Shown here: piece by piece, positions 25,556 through 35,057 of the stretch
Layout: each line of letters begins with the position of its first letter
How positions within the stretch are numbered: the stretch's first letter is position 1
From: Treponema sp.
GTDB taxonomy: Bacteria; Spirochaetota; Spirochaetia; Treponematales; Treponemataceae
DNA: 64,000 bases
Assembly: GCA_017534445.1 (NCBI GenBank)
Contig: JAFXWC010000071.1
Span: forward strand, 62,001 to 126,000
Direction of reading: 5' to 3'
The notes under the pieces: generated by a model
Seen by the model: only the letters and a program-made list of their open reading frames with translations
What the model was told of the DNA's origin: nothing
Databases searched by the model: none
Made by a program: the position numbers and the translations under genes

Positions 25556-26131
25556 ATGAGATACAAATTTACAAAAACCTTCTCCCTAAAGCGCAACCCC
25601 AACAGCAACTGGCAGGATCAGGACTTCTACGACGAAAAATTCAACTTCCTTCCAAAAATCCTGCTTATCGTATTGGCATCGGTAGTAGCAATAATCACGC
25701 TTGGAACAATCATCAACATAGCAACCCGCGACACCGCAATCGGAAGCAACTACCGCCACTCAGACCCAGAGCCGCAGAAAGTCATAAAAAAGTCCCAAAA
25801 GACCGACCAGAGCGTAGACGCCTTTACCGCAATAGGCCAGCTTAGGGTAAACACAAAGAGTGCCGAAGAAAACACGCCGGGTGCACTGCTGGTAGTTTCC
25901 CCCTGGTTCACATACGCCTCGTCAGACACCGCCCTTTTCGAAGAGCTACAGCAAAAGGAGCGTCAGGAAAAGTCCCTCATAACAAACTATTTCTCCCGCT
26001 TCACCAAAGACGACCTCTTAGCCCGCGGAGAAGCAACGGTCAAAACCGACATCGTGGAACTCATAAACAGCCAGCTGGTAATGGGTAAAGTCCGCGCAGT
26101 CTACTTTGACCAGTACACTTTCTTTGAATAG
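25556..26131 (+). CDS. FliL-like membrane protein (tentative)
   Basis: A 191-residue protein with one membrane helix (about residues 33-53) and a C-terminal extracytoplasmic domain. The C-terminal pattern IVELINSQLVMGKVRAVYFDQYTFF resembles the end of FliL, the flagellar stator-associated protein, and the length and topology fit. The identification rests on this pattern only. It starts 30 bp after hflX with AAGGAAAG upstream and is likely co-transcribed with it. Confidence 0.55.
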   Translation: MRYKFTKTFSLKRNPNSNWQDQDFYDEKFNFLPKILLIVLASVVAIITLGTIINIATRDTAIGSNYRHSDPEPQKVIKKSQKTDQSVDAFTAIGQLRVNTKSAEENTPGALLVVSPWFTYASSDTALFEELQQKERQEKSLITNYFSRFTKDDLLARGEATVKTDIVELINSQLVMGKVRAVYFDQYTFFE

Positions 26132-26149
26132 TCTTAAATATTTTCATTC

Positions 26150-26187
26150 TGGACGGCAATTTTCTCTTTAAAGCTGCCATTTTTTTC
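26150..26187 (+). terminator. Terminator-like head module, repeated at 29031
   Basis: GGCA...TGCC hairpin with an inner TTTT/AAAG arm, followed by seven T. The 34 bases 26150-26183 are identical to 29031-29064. It would terminate the hflX-fliL transcript. The remaining spacer to 26367 is AT-rich with no clear gene. Confidence 0.6.
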
Positions 26188-26367
26188 TCGGTCTAACAAA
26201 AGTCCCTTGGCATAGCATCCTACAAAAAGTGTCCAGGTTTTTGGGTTCAGTTTATGCCTGATAAAACAAGGCAGGATTTTGTCCAAAGAACTTGAAGAAG
26301 ATCTTTATGTAGCATATAGTATATACCATCAAAACTTTTTAAGGGAATATTATAAAAAGGAATATAT

Positions 26368-29010
26368 ATGCTTTCTATTCTCTACACAGTTATAATCTAT
26401 CCAATCAGACAAGTTATTGAATTCTTTTATGTGCTTTTTTCACAAGCGTCAAAAAATCAGGGTATATCGGTAATAGGAGTTAGCCTTGTATTCACCTTGC
26501 TTTGCCTTCCCCTTTACGTTGTTGCCGAACACTGGCAAGAAATAGAGCGGGCTGTCCAGATCAAAATGAAGCCTCAAATAAAAAGAATCAAAAAAGCGTT
26601 CAAGGGTGACGAGCAGTATATGATGCTTTCTACATATTACAAGCAGCAGCATTACCATCCGCTCATGGCATTGCGCTCAAGTTTCGGCCTTTTGATTCAG
26701 ATTCCCTTTTTCATTGCCGCCTATTCATTCCTGTCCCATTTGTAGCAGCTTAATGGCACATCATTTTTGTTCATAAAGGACATGGGTAAGTCAGACGCAC
26801 TTTTTTCTGTTGCTTCGTTCACCGTGAATATACTTCCAGTTTTGATGACGGTAATAAACCTTGTCTCAGGCCTAATATATTCACGCGGACACGAAATCCG
26901 TGAGAAGATTCAGATTTTCGTTAGCGCGGGTTTGTTTCTGGTCCTTCTATACAATATGCCAGCTGGACTTGTCCTCTACTGGACGATGAACAATCTTTTT
27001 TCCGCACTAAAGAATGTATGCTACAAATTACCAAAAAAGGCTATGCTTGTTTCCGCATATTTTGTGGCATTGCTACTTTACCTTGCTGCAGCTTTTTACC
27101 TTCTGTTCATCCACACAGGATATTTCGGAAACAGACTTCTTTTGGTTATTGCAGGGCTTTTTATTCCCCTTTCTCCGCTGATTATAAAATTTGCAAGAAA
27201 ATTTTTCTCGTATTTTTCAATCGACGTGGAAAAATCACGGCTTCTGATATTCTTATTGTGCTGTGCCCTCATGTGCATTCTAGTGGGTGCCGCGCTGCCT
27301 TCGTTTGTGGTGAAATCTTCTCCCGCAGAATTTTCAAACATTGACGGCTACGGTTCTCCTCTTTATTTCTTGACCAACACGTTTTTTCAGGCTTTCGGCT
27401 TTTTCGTTTTTTGGCCTCTCTGCCTCTACTTTCTTTTCAGTAAAAAAATCAAGTCGATTCTTGCTTTGACCGCACTTTTTGCCGTTGCATGTGCCCTTGT
27501 GAATTCATTCATATTTTCGATTGACTACGGAAACATGTCATCAAGCATTGTGTTCGATTCAAAACCAACGACACCTATCTTGCCATCACTTGCAAACCTT
27601 GGGGTCCTTGTACTGGCAGTAACCCTTGTTCTGATACTTGTAAAGCAAAAAAAGCTTAAATTCTTCAAAACAAGCCTTGCAATCCTGACATTTTCTCTCG
27701 CGGCAATTTCAGCCTGGAATTCAGCCGCAATTCAAAAAGTTTATAAAACTTTGCCCCCGGCAACCCAACTGAATGAAAACGAAATTGCACCCATTTACTC
27801 CCTTTCAAAAACCAAGCGCAATATTGTAGTTCTATTCCTCGACAGGTTCACATCTTCTTTCTTCCCGGAAATCATAAAGGAGACTCCAGAACTTAAAAAT
27901 ATATATTCCGGCTTTACCTACTATCCCAACACGATTTCTTACGGACTCCATACGATAGTTGGATCTCCAGCCATGCTAGGTGGATATGACTACAGACCAG
28001 AGCAAACAAACGGACGAAAAGACCTTCCCCTTGTGGACAAAATCAACGAGGGAATAAGCACAATGCCGGTTCTGTTCAATTCCTTGGGATTTGAGACGAC
28101 GTTTGCAAATCCAATCGATGCAGAAGCATCAAGGGATTTTATTAACGCATATCCATATCTAAAAACGCCGAATACAAATGGCACTTACCGAAAGATTTGG
28201 TACTCAAGAAACGGAAACCAGATGATGCCAGTAAAGAGCAGGCTTATAAAACGGAATTTCATCTGGTTTAGTTTTTTCAAGATTTCACCTGTCATTGCAA
28301 GGGAAACAATCTACAAACGCAACTGGTGGTCTTCTCTAAACCTACAGGACACCGACAATTTCTTGGACTCATATACAGGACTTGCATTCCTTAATGAACT
28401 TACGGACACAGATTCCCAAAAAGACACATTCACTTTGATTCACAACCTTTTACCGCACGAGCCTATGTATTTGGATGCTCCCGAATACACCCTGCCAAAA
28501 GACAGCGCGAGTGCAAAAATAAGTACATCTGCATACGGCGGGATGATAGATTTCTATCCTGCAGCTGCAAGTATTCATCTTGTCGCAAAATGGCTTCAAC
28601 ACTTGAAAGATGAAGGTGTTTATGACAACACAAGAATTATCATAGCAAGTGACCACGGACTTCTTATTAACACTGGTGTTTTTAAGGACAATTCGGTCTG
28701 CCAAGTGGAAGGTTGCAATCCACTTCTTCTTTTCAAAGATTTCAATGAAAGCGGAAGCCTTAAAACGGATGATTCTTTTATGACGCAATGCGATGTTCCG
28801 TATCTTGCTACAAAGGACATGAATGCCATTCATCCTTACACAAAAAAACTGATTGACCAAAGTGGAAAACAAGGCGACCAGCACCTCTTTATGAACCATA
28901 ACAACAAGCTTGAAAAGCACACAAAATATGCCTACTCCGCCAAGGAAAGCGAATGGTATACCGTACATGACGACATTTTCAATCCTGAGAACTGGAAAAA
29001 AGGCCATTAG
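26368..29010 (+). pseudogene. YidC-like insertase fused to alkaline-phosphatase-superfamily domain, interrupted by in-frame TAG
   Basis: Read through one amber codon, this is a single gene of about 880 codons. Residues 1-125 plus the next 100 or so form a YidC/Oxa1-like membrane domain: SLVFTLLCLPLYV, then QIPFFIAAYSFLSHL, stop, and in the same frame QLNGTSFLFIKDMGKSD and NMPAGLVLYWTMNN. More membrane helices follow, then an extracytoplasmic sulfatase/phosphoethanolamine-transferase-like domain (VVLFLDRF, FTYYPNTISYG, IIIASDHGLL). TAG at 26743-26745 falls inside a conserved YidC stretch, so it is a nonsense mutation, a sequencing error, or a read-through site. Without suppression, a downstream product could start only at the weak TTG 26767. 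Such fusions probably modify surface glycans or lipids. Confidence 0.82.
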
Positions 29011-29030
29011 GAAAAATTTGGGTACGATTT

Positions 29031-29168
29031 TGGACGGCAATTTTCTCTTTAAAGCTGCCATTTTACCGCAAACAATTAGGCCTTTTGTTACGGCGTTCCG
29101 GGGTTCCGGGGCCCCTACCCCTCCATTGCTATCGCAACGGCTACGCCGCCCCTCCATGCCGGCCTAAC
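29031..29168. repeat. Modular intergenic hairpin repeat, copy 3 (with head module)
   Basis: Head hairpin GGCA...TGCC (29031-29064, identical to 26150-26183), then GTTCCGGGGTTCCG, a short GGGGCCCCTACCCC hairpin, CTCCATTGC, a CGCAACGG segment and CCCCTCCATGCCGGC. The head doubles as the terminator of the fusion gene. Confidence 0.6.
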
Positions 29169-29169
29169 T

Positions 29170-29580
29170 CCTGCCCCGGAAAATTCCATCCTTGGATTTT
29201 TCCGGGGATTGCAGAATTGCCTTGCAATTCTGCACGCTGCTAAGCCGCCCTCCATGGCTCTTTAATTTTTATCAAGAACGAAATACGTTTCTCGTCTTTT
29301 TAAAAAACAGGTGTTGAAAATAGGGGTTCTTAGGCATATCGCGATACGTTGAGCGATATGCCCTTAAGCCGTGCCTGCCCGGAAAAAATCCCTCCATGGA
29401 TTTTTTCCGGGATTGCAGAATCGCTTCACAATTCTGCACGCTGCTAAAACGCCCATCCATGGGCTATTTAAATTTCATCAAGAAAGAAACACGTTTCTCG
29501 TCTTTTAAAAAAACAGGTGTTGAAAATTGGGGTTCTTAGGCATATTGCGATACGTTGAGCGATATGCCCCTAAGCCGTGC
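29170..29580. repeat. Tandem duplication of a ~205-bp hairpin array
   Basis: Copy A 29170-29373 and copy B 29374-29580 match along their whole length, roughly 85-90% by eye. Each holds three hairpins: a CCGGAAAA/TTTTCCGG stem, a GCAGAAT/ATTCTGC stem, and GGCATAT/ATATGCC near the end. The mutations in the stems often keep pairing. A further long stem (GGGAGGAAAC/GTTTCCTCCC) lies at about 29620-29670. No gene is visible in 29011-29764. Confidence 0.75.
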
Positions 29581-29764
29581 CCGAGAAGGAGGGGTGGTTT
29601 GGAACTCGCAACGAAGTTTCAAGCGGGGGAGGAAACATCGGGCTTCGGACTCCGAGAGGTTTCCTCCCCTCCAAGTTCGGGGTCCAAGGGTCCTCCCTTG
29701 AAATTCCAATTTATTTCCTATAATAATCCCTTAAATTTAAAACTCAAATTCCGAAAATCAAAGT

Positions 29765-30367
29765 ATGCCGGCAAACAATAGTTACAGCAAGCCAGATTTT
29801 TGGTCACAGAAAGCCTTTAAAGAAGGCTATCCAGCAAGAAGTGTTTACAAACTTGAGGAAATCGACAAAAAATTCGGCATGGTAACTAAAAACTGCACGG
29901 TTCTGGATTTGGGATCAGCGCCGGGAAGCTGGACAACATGGCTTTTAAGGCGGCTGGAAGGAAACGGAAAGGTTGTTTCGGTAGACCTTAACCCGCTTGC
30001 AAAGAGCGTAAAGGGCGAAAACCTAGTCTTCTTCCAGGGAGACCTTCTTAGCGAAGAAATCCGCACCAAAATTCAGGAAAACGGCCCCTACAGCCTGGTT
30101 GTCTGCGATGCCGCCCCTCTTACGACAGGAAACCGCACCATAGACACCGCAAGAAGCAAGGCTCTGGTGGACATGGCAATCTGGTATGCCCAGACAATGC
30201 TAAAAAAAGGCGGAAATTTCTGCGTAAAAATCTTCCAGAACGGAGACCAGCAGAAAGAACTGCAAAAAATGCGTGAAATTTTTACGACAGCCAAGGGTTT
30301 TAAGCCCGAAGCCTGCCGATCCACGTCATTTGAAACGTATTTAGTTGGAATAAATAAAAAAATTTAG
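29765..30367 (+). CDS. rlmE: 23S rRNA 2'-O-methyltransferase RlmE (FtsJ)
   Basis: A 200-residue FtsJ-family enzyme that methylates U2552 of 23S rRNA. The SAM loop VLDLGSAPGSW, the acidic VVSVDLNPL and the K-D-K-E catalytic set (Lys in RSVYKLEEI, Asp in VVCDAAP, Lys in CVKIFQ, Glu in SFETYLV) are all present. A TATAAT box at 29719-29724 is a possible promoter; no clear ribosome site precedes the ATG. Confidence 0.93.
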   Translation: MPANNSYSKPDFWSQKAFKEGYPARSVYKLEEIDKKFGMVTKNCTVLDLGSAPGSWTTWLLRRLEGNGKVVSVDLNPLAKSVKGENLVFFQGDLLSEEIRTKIQENGPYSLVVCDAAPLTTGNRTIDTARSKALVDMAIWYAQTMLKKGGNFCVKIFQNGDQQKELQKMREIFTTAKGFKPEACRSTSFETYLVGINKKI

Positions 30368-30436
30368 AAAAATTCATGCAAAACACAAGACTTTTACATG
30401 ACATTTTTGTATAATAAAGGAGCAATAGGAAGTTTT

Positions 30437-31528
30437 ATGAAAAAAATGGTTTTCTCGAAAAAACGTTTCTCATCTTCACCGTCTAAGTTGAGTTATTATT
30501 CAAAAGTCTTTATCACTTGCTCCGCAAGCATTGTCTGCACAGCCGGTATCGTAATCGGCTCAACACTCGCAGTCCTTCACGTGAACAACACCAACGGACA
30601 GGGCGGGGGTTCAGATCCCAAGCTTTCAATGATTATGTCCGAGGCAGATTCATTCGGAAAGCTTACGGGCAGCGACATGGAAGCTGACTCACAGGCCCTT
30701 GGACTTGCAGCCCTTATGGGAGAAGACCACGACGTTGAAGCAAAAACGCCAAATGCAGAAGAAAACGAATCCACAACACTTACATATACTTCCTACAGAG
30801 TTAAAAAAGGCGACATGATTAGCCTTATTGCCGGTGCCTACAACGTTACAACAGACACAATCTACAGTGCAAACAATACAATAACAAACTCCCGTCTTAT
30901 CCAGCCGGGCCAGTACATCAAGATTCCTTCAATGTCAGGAATCCTTTACACCACAAAGAAAGAAAACGAAACTCCTGCAACAATCGCAGAAAAATATTCA
31001 GTAGACGCAGAACGCTGCGCACTTGTAAACAACCTGGACCAGAACGCCCAGCTTAAGATGGGAACAACAGTATTCGTTCCTGGCGCAGAAATGGACTGGG
31101 AAACAAAGCTTGAAATCAACGGCGACCTCTTCAAACTGCCGCTCCACAGCTACTTCTACATTTCTTCACGCTGGGGTTGGAGACCGGACCCATTCGGAAG
31201 CGGAAGACGCTCATACCACGGCGGTATAGACATGGCTTGTCCAAAGGGAACCCCAATCTATTCTGCAAAGGCAGGACGCGTAGTAAGCACAGGTTACAGC
31301 AACGTTTACGGTAACTACGTAATCGTAAGCCACGGCCAGGGCTACAAGACACTTTACGGCCACATGACCCGCATACTTACTTCTACAGGAAGCTTTGTTG
31401 ACACAACCACAAAGATTGGTCTTGTAGGTAGCACAGGTGCAAGTACAGGTCCTCACCTGCACTTTACAGTTTACAAGAACGGCAAGTCTATCAACCCGAC
31501 AAACGTTGTAAACTTCGCAAAGCGCTAA
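30437..31528 (+). CDS. LysM-containing M23 peptidase (murein endopeptidase or activator)
   Basis: A 363-residue envelope protein with a basic N-terminus, one helix or uncleaved signal (about 28-48), two LysM domains (about 110-158 and 165-215) and a C-terminal M23 metallopeptidase domain. The zinc ligands HGGID and HLHF are intact, so it is likely an active DD-endopeptidase acting on peptidoglycan. The start at 30437 is preferred over the upstream TTG-type frame because it follows AGGAAG and gives a normal membrane anchor. A TATAAT at 30410-30415 may be its -10. Confidence 0.9.
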   Translation: MKKMVFSKKRFSSSPSKLSYYSKVFITCSASIVCTAGIVIGSTLAVLHVNNTNGQGGGSDPKLSMIMSEADSFGKLTGSDMEADSQALGLAALMGEDHDVEAKTPNAEENESTTLTYTSYRVKKGDMISLIAGAYNVTTDTIYSANNTITNSRLIQPGQYIKIPSMSGILYTTKKENETPATIAEKYSVDAERCALVNNLDQNAQLKMGTTVFVPGAEMDWETKLEINGDLFKLPLHSYFYISSRWGWRPDPFGSGRRSYHGGIDMACPKGTPIYSAKAGRVVSTGYSNVYGNYVIVSHGQGYKTLYGHMTRILTSTGSFVDTTTKIGLVGSTGASTGPHLHFTVYKNGKSINPTNVVNFAKR

Positions 31529-31567
31529 GCCTAAAAGACAAAAACATAAAACTATCCTTAATTCAAG

Positions 31568-31604
31568 AAAAGCCTCTAAGACTTCGGTTTTAGCGGCTTT
31601 TTTA
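31568..31604 (+). terminator. Rho-independent terminator after the M23 gene
   Basis: AAAAGCC...GGCTTTT stem with an inner CTAA/TTAG pairing and a TTCG loop, ending in T6. Confidence 0.85.
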
Positions 31605-31624
31605 CATTTAGGAGCAAGAATAAA

Positions 31625-32116
31625 ATGCTAAAAATCATAAAATACAGCGAACAGTATGCAAAACCTTCCATTGAAATATGGAATGACATAGTTCAAGACG
31701 GAATTGCCTTTCCGCAGACAGAATTGCTGACCGAAAAAACTGCAAGCGATTTCTTTAATTCACAATCATTTACGGGGCTTGCACTTGATTCTGATTCAGA
31801 CGAAGTTGTGGGGCTGTACATCCTTCACCCCAACAACGTAGGCCGTTGCGGACATATTTCCAATGCAAGTTATGCCGTAAAAAAAGACAGGCGGGGCCAG
31901 CATATTGGGGAGTTTTTGGTAAAGGACTGCCTTAAAAAGGCAAAGGAAGTTGGCTTTAGGATTCTGCAATTCAATGCCGTTGTTGCTACGAACACATCCG
32001 CACTAAAGCTATACAAAAAGCTTGGTTTTGTTCAGCTTGGAAAAATACCCAATGGATTTTTGCTTAAAAATGGCGAATACGAGGACATAATCCCCCATTA
32101 TATAGAACTAAAATAA
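31625..32116 (+). CDS. GNAT family N-acetyltransferase
   Basis: A 163-residue acetyltransferase. The acetyl-CoA loop is RRGQHIGEFLV, followed by the C-terminal VVATNTSALKLYKKLGF motif. TTAGGAGCAAG precedes the ATG. Single gene between two terminators; substrate unknown. Confidence 0.87.
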   Translation: MLKIIKYSEQYAKPSIEIWNDIVQDGIAFPQTELLTEKTASDFFNSQSFTGLALDSDSDEVVGLYILHPNNVGRCGHISNASYAVKKDRRGQHIGEFLVKDCLKKAKEVGFRILQFNAVVATNTSALKLYKKLGFVQLGKIPNGFLLKNGEYEDIIPHYIELK

Positions 32117-32131
32117 GACAATCAGCCCAAG

Positions 32132-32266
32132 GGGCGTTGTCCGCTTACGCTACCGAGTTTCCTCGAAACTCGCGGGATTTTTATGTTAACACCAATCCAT
32201 TTGAGCAGGAGTTGTCCGCTCGCTGCGCGAGCTACCGAGTTACTTCGTAACTCGCGTTTTTTTTTA
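32132..32266. repeat. Pair of GTTGTCCGC...ACTCGCG hairpin repeats; second copy ends in a terminator
   Basis: Copy 1 (32132-32180) and copy 2 (32211-32266) share GTTGTCCGCT, a variable hairpin, GCTACCGAGTT and AACTCGCG. In copy 2 CGAGTTAC (32236-32243) pairs with GTAACTCG (32247-32254), and nine T follow (32257-32265), so it should terminate the acetyltransferase transcript. Confidence 0.65.
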
Positions 32267-32281
32267 CTAACCTGAAATAAT

Positions 32282-32425
32282 TTTTGGGGCGTTGCGGGGC
32301 ATTTGCAAAGAGATTGCCCCGCAGAGGGGGTAGCGGAAGACCGCTTGCGGGCTGTAGCGAGGGGGAGACTTCCCCCACCTTAGGCAAAAAGCGCAGGGGG
32401 TATTCGCAGCGAAGCTTCAAGCGGA
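32282..32425. repeat. Hairpin-rich spacer before cheR
   Basis: TGCGGGGCA (32293-32301) pairs with TGCCCCGCA (32315-32323), a GGGGGA/TCCCCC stem follows near 32360, and a CGAAGCTTCAAGCGG block ends the stretch. That block recurs near 29610 and, inverted, near 36182. The frame through here, in phase with cheR, is not real cheR coding sequence. Confidence 0.5.
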
Positions 32426-32464
32426 ACACAAAACTGATTTCCGTGCTCTACCTATTGAATTCGG

Positions 32465-32493
32465 TTTACAAATATTTGATGGCGGTATATAAT
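32465..32493 (+). promoter_or_regulatory. cheR promoter, predicted leaderless start
   Basis: TTTACA (32465-32470), 17-bp spacer, perfect TATAAT (32488-32493). The ATG begins at 32500, exactly where transcription should start. No ribosome site is present. Confidence 0.68.
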
Positions 32494-32499
32494 AGTAAT

Positions 32500-33318
32500 A
32501 TGTCAGATTTGCTTACAGATTTACAATTTGATGAATTCCGAAAACTCATTTACGATACCAGTGGTATTACATTTTCGGAGACAAACCGCTCAATTTTGGA
32601 CAGCCGCCTAAAGGAACGCCTTAGAGAAAAGAAAATCACAGACGTTCAGCAGTATTATAAAATGATTACCACTGATTTGGAAGAATTCAAGAAATTCTTG
32701 GACAGCATAACCACAAATTTGACAAGGTTCTTCCGAAACCAGCCGCATTTTGACGCGCTAATCAATTACGTTGTTCCACATGTAATAGAAGAAAAAAAGA
32801 AGGTGGGTGACACAAAAATCCGCATTTGGAGCGCGGGATGTTCAACCGGGGAAGAGCCCTACACAATCGCCATGTTGCTTCAAGACAAGCTTCCGGCCCC
32901 CTACTCCTACGAGATTATGGCATCGGACATTTCGCTAAAGTCAATCTTGGTGGGTCAGCAGGGATTCTACCCCTTGCCGCGCATAACAGGCATTCCCAAA
33001 GAATACTTGGACAAGTTCTTTACCCAGACGGATTCCGGCTACCAGGTAAAGCCAGAACTTATGAGCAACGTGCACTTTGACTACCACAACCTGCGCAACG
33101 AAAGCGGTGTCAAGAACTACGACATAGTTTTCTGCCGCAACGTTCTTATCTATTTTGACGAGGCGGCGCAAAAGGCTACGATAGACCGTTTCTACCGCTC
33201 AATGTCAGACCACTCATACCTGTTCATAGGGCATTCGGAGAGTTTGTTTGGAATGGACACCAAATTCAAATTCCTAAAAACCGAATGGGCCTGTCTTTAC
33301 GAAAAGAACGAACTTTAG
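32500..33318 (+). CDS. cheR: Chemotaxis protein methyltransferase CheR
   Basis: A 272-residue enzyme that methylates glutamates of chemoreceptors using SAM. N-terminal helical domain (FDEFRKLIYDTSGI), SAM-binding WSAGCSTGEEPYTIAM, DIVFCRNVLIYFD and IGHSESLFG are all typical. The start at 32500 removes a 72-codon upstream extension that is repeat DNA. It is followed by cheB. Confidence 0.94.
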   Translation: MSDLLTDLQFDEFRKLIYDTSGITFSETNRSILDSRLKERLREKKITDVQQYYKMITTDLEEFKKFLDSITTNLTRFFRNQPHFDALINYVVPHVIEEKKKVGDTKIRIWSAGCSTGEEPYTIAMLLQDKLPAPYSYEIMASDISLKSILVGQQGFYPLPRITGIPKEYLDKFFTQTDSGYQVKPELMSNVHFDYHNLRNESGVKNYDIVFCRNVLIYFDEAAQKATIDRFYRSMSDHSYLFIGHSESLFGMDTKFKFLKTEWACLYEKNEL

Positions 33319-33453
33319 AAGCCACTGCTTTTTGAACTCACGGCAGCCCCAGCCACAAAGCGGAGGTTGCCATAACAGAATTGCCCGGAAAGTTCAATTT
33401 GCGGACAGTTCCAATACAAGCCTGCTTGTTTTTGCGGGAGGGAAAAGATAAAT

Positions 33454-34683
33454 ATGGACGACATACAAGTTTTAATTTGCGACGACTCAGCCTTGATGCG
33501 CAATCTTATCTCCAGGGTTGTAGACAGCACGGAGGGTATGAAGGTCTGCGCAACGGCAATGAACGGACGCTTCTGCCTTCAGAAGATTCCGCTTACCCAC
33601 CCGGACATAATCATTCTGGACATAGAGATGCCGGAAATGAACGGGGTGGAATTCCTAAAAGAACGCAAGATGCAGGGAATAGACATTCCTGTTCTTATAC
33701 TTTCATCAGTAGCAACAAAGGGTGCCGCTGTAACCATGCAGTGCCTGGAACTTGGAGCCGTTGACTTTATAACAAAGCCGTCCGGTTCCGTTTCCAACAA
33801 CATAATGTCTGTTTCCGCAGCCCTTATTGAGCGCATTGCATCCTACGGTTCACGCTATGCCCGCAGAAAGGGAAAGAGCGTATACCCAACGGATTTCTTT
33901 GTCCAGCAGACAAAATTCAAGGAAGCGCAAACCCTTGCCAAAAAAGAAAGCCTTGTAAACAAAACGCCCGCGCCAACAGGCACCGGTGCAAAGGCCCCTG
34001 CAGAAGCAAAGACAGAACTGCCAATCTTCTCCGCTTCAATCTGGAAACCAGCCGAACCAAAGAAACCGGCAGTAATAACCCCGGAACGCAACCCCGGCCC
34101 AATAGAAATAGTGGCAATCGGTATTTCAACTGGAGGCCCCAACGCTCTCCGCAAAATGCTGGCCAAGCTTGACCCAAAATTCTCCCGGCCAATCCTTATC
34201 GTACAGCACATGCCGGCAGGCTTTACAAAAGAATTTGCAAATTCGCTTAACCGCATCTGCCCGCTGGAAGTAAAAGAAGCAGAAGACGGTGACCTTATCC
34301 ACCCAGGCATGATTTATGTAGCCCCGGGAGACTTCCATATAGTCGTGGAAAAATCAACCCTCTGCAACGTAATAAGACTAAGCAAGGCAGACATGAGGAA
34401 CGGACACAGACCCTCTGCAGACGTCATGTTTGAATCCATAGCCAAAATCTACCAGAACCGTGCACTCGGCGTAATCATGACCGGCATGGGCCGCGACGGT
34501 GCTGAACAGCTTGCAGAAATGAGGCGGCAGGGAGCATGGACTCTTGGCCAGGACGAGGCTTCTTCCGTCGTATACGGAATGCCCAAGGCAGGTTGGGAAA
34601 ACGGTGCGGTACAAAAGCAGGTTGCCCTGGAAAACATGGCGGAAGAAATCAACCGCATGGTGCGTGAACACGCAAACGGCTAA
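33454..34683 (+). CDS. cheB: Chemotaxis response regulator protein-glutamate methylesterase CheB
   Basis: A 409-residue CheB. The receiver domain has the acidic pair Asp10/Asp11 and phospho-acceptor Asp56, and a methylesterase domain carries the Ser-His-Asp triad (GISTGGP, VQHMPAG, TGMGRDGAE). A Pro/Ala/Lys-rich linker of about 70 residues joins them, longer than usual. GAGGG precedes the ATG. Together with CheR it sets chemoreceptor adaptation, presumably including the receptor at 19763. Confidence 0.95.
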   Translation: MDDIQVLICDDSALMRNLISRVVDSTEGMKVCATAMNGRFCLQKIPLTHPDIIILDIEMPEMNGVEFLKERKMQGIDIPVLILSSVATKGAAVTMQCLELGAVDFITKPSGSVSNNIMSVSAALIERIASYGSRYARRKGKSVYPTDFFVQQTKFKEAQTLAKKESLVNKTPAPTGTGAKAPAEAKTELPIFSASIWKPAEPKKPAVITPERNPGPIEIVAIGISTGGPNALRKMLAKLDPKFSRPILIVQHMPAGFTKEFANSLNRICPLEVKEAEDGDLIHPGMIYVAPGDFHIVVEKSTLCNVIRLSKADMRNGHRPSADVMFESIAKIYQNRALGVIMTGMGRDGAEQLAEMRRQGAWTLGQDEASSVVYGMPKAGWENGAVQKQVALENMAEEINRMVREHANG

Positions 34684-34766
34684 ACAAGGGGCTTGTGGCC
34701 AGCGGTCATATTGAGCTCAGCAAAATATCCTCTTGCCACAAGGCTTTCTTGCCCTTATTTTTCTTT

Positions 34767-34903
34767 CGGACGGTGCTTTTTTTAGTTCTACCAGGCATTT
34801 ATTGGCTAAAACCGACAGACATGCCTATGCGTCACCGCCCTTCCAGCCTTCGCTACCGCTCATACCGCCCCAGGCGGTACTATCGGGCTTCCACGGCGGC
34901 GTA
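34767..34903. repeat. Modular intergenic hairpin repeat, copy 4 (with head module)
   Basis: CGGACGGTG...CTACC head hairpin, ACAGACATGCCTATGCGTCACCGCC block, a degenerate middle with GCCCCAGGCGGT, and the CCACGGCGGCGTA end. It shares head and end with 50855-51031 and 54112-54260. Short frames here are not genes. Confidence 0.6.
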
Positions 34904-34941
34904 AGTCTTTTGCGCATTTCACCAAAAAATGAATTTTTTAC

Positions 34942-34969
34942 TTGAAAAACAAAAAAGCTATGTTATAAT
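34942..34969 (+). promoter_or_regulatory. Promoter of the PH-like domain gene
   Basis: TTGAAA (34942-34947), 16 bp, extended -10 TGTTATAAT (34961-34969). The predicted leader of about 80 nt ends in a TGAACG/CGTTCA hairpin (35023-35041) directly before the AGAGGAG ribosome site. Confidence 0.65.
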
Positions 34970-35057
34970 TAATTTAAAATGTAAAAGTTCATATTAATAG
35001 AGCTTTTTCAAAACTTTTATGTTGAACGGTTTTATCGTTCAGAGAGGAGCATTTATT

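Noticed and set aside
26150-26320. Minus-strand open stretch of about 55 codons (reads ...NPKTWTLFVGCYAKGLLL...) ending in the head module
   Set aside because: No start codon or ribosome site, it covers a terminator hairpin repeated at 29031, and I recognise no family. More likely chance translation of repeat DNA, though a decayed gene cannot be excluded.
28450-29157. 235-codon minus-strand open frame over the end of the sulfatase domain
   Set aside because: It is antisense to a clear alkaline-phosphatase-superfamily domain and runs into the repeat; its translation looks random.
29155-29585. GCCTAAC and GTTGAGC near hairpins, resembling integron attC core sites
   Set aside because: The arms do not have attC spacing or an R'/R'' partner pair, there is no integrase and no cassette gene array. 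Short core matches are expected by chance.
34695-34945. Short plus-strand frames after cheB
   Set aside because: They lie in modular repeat copy 4 and have no ribosome site or family resemblance.
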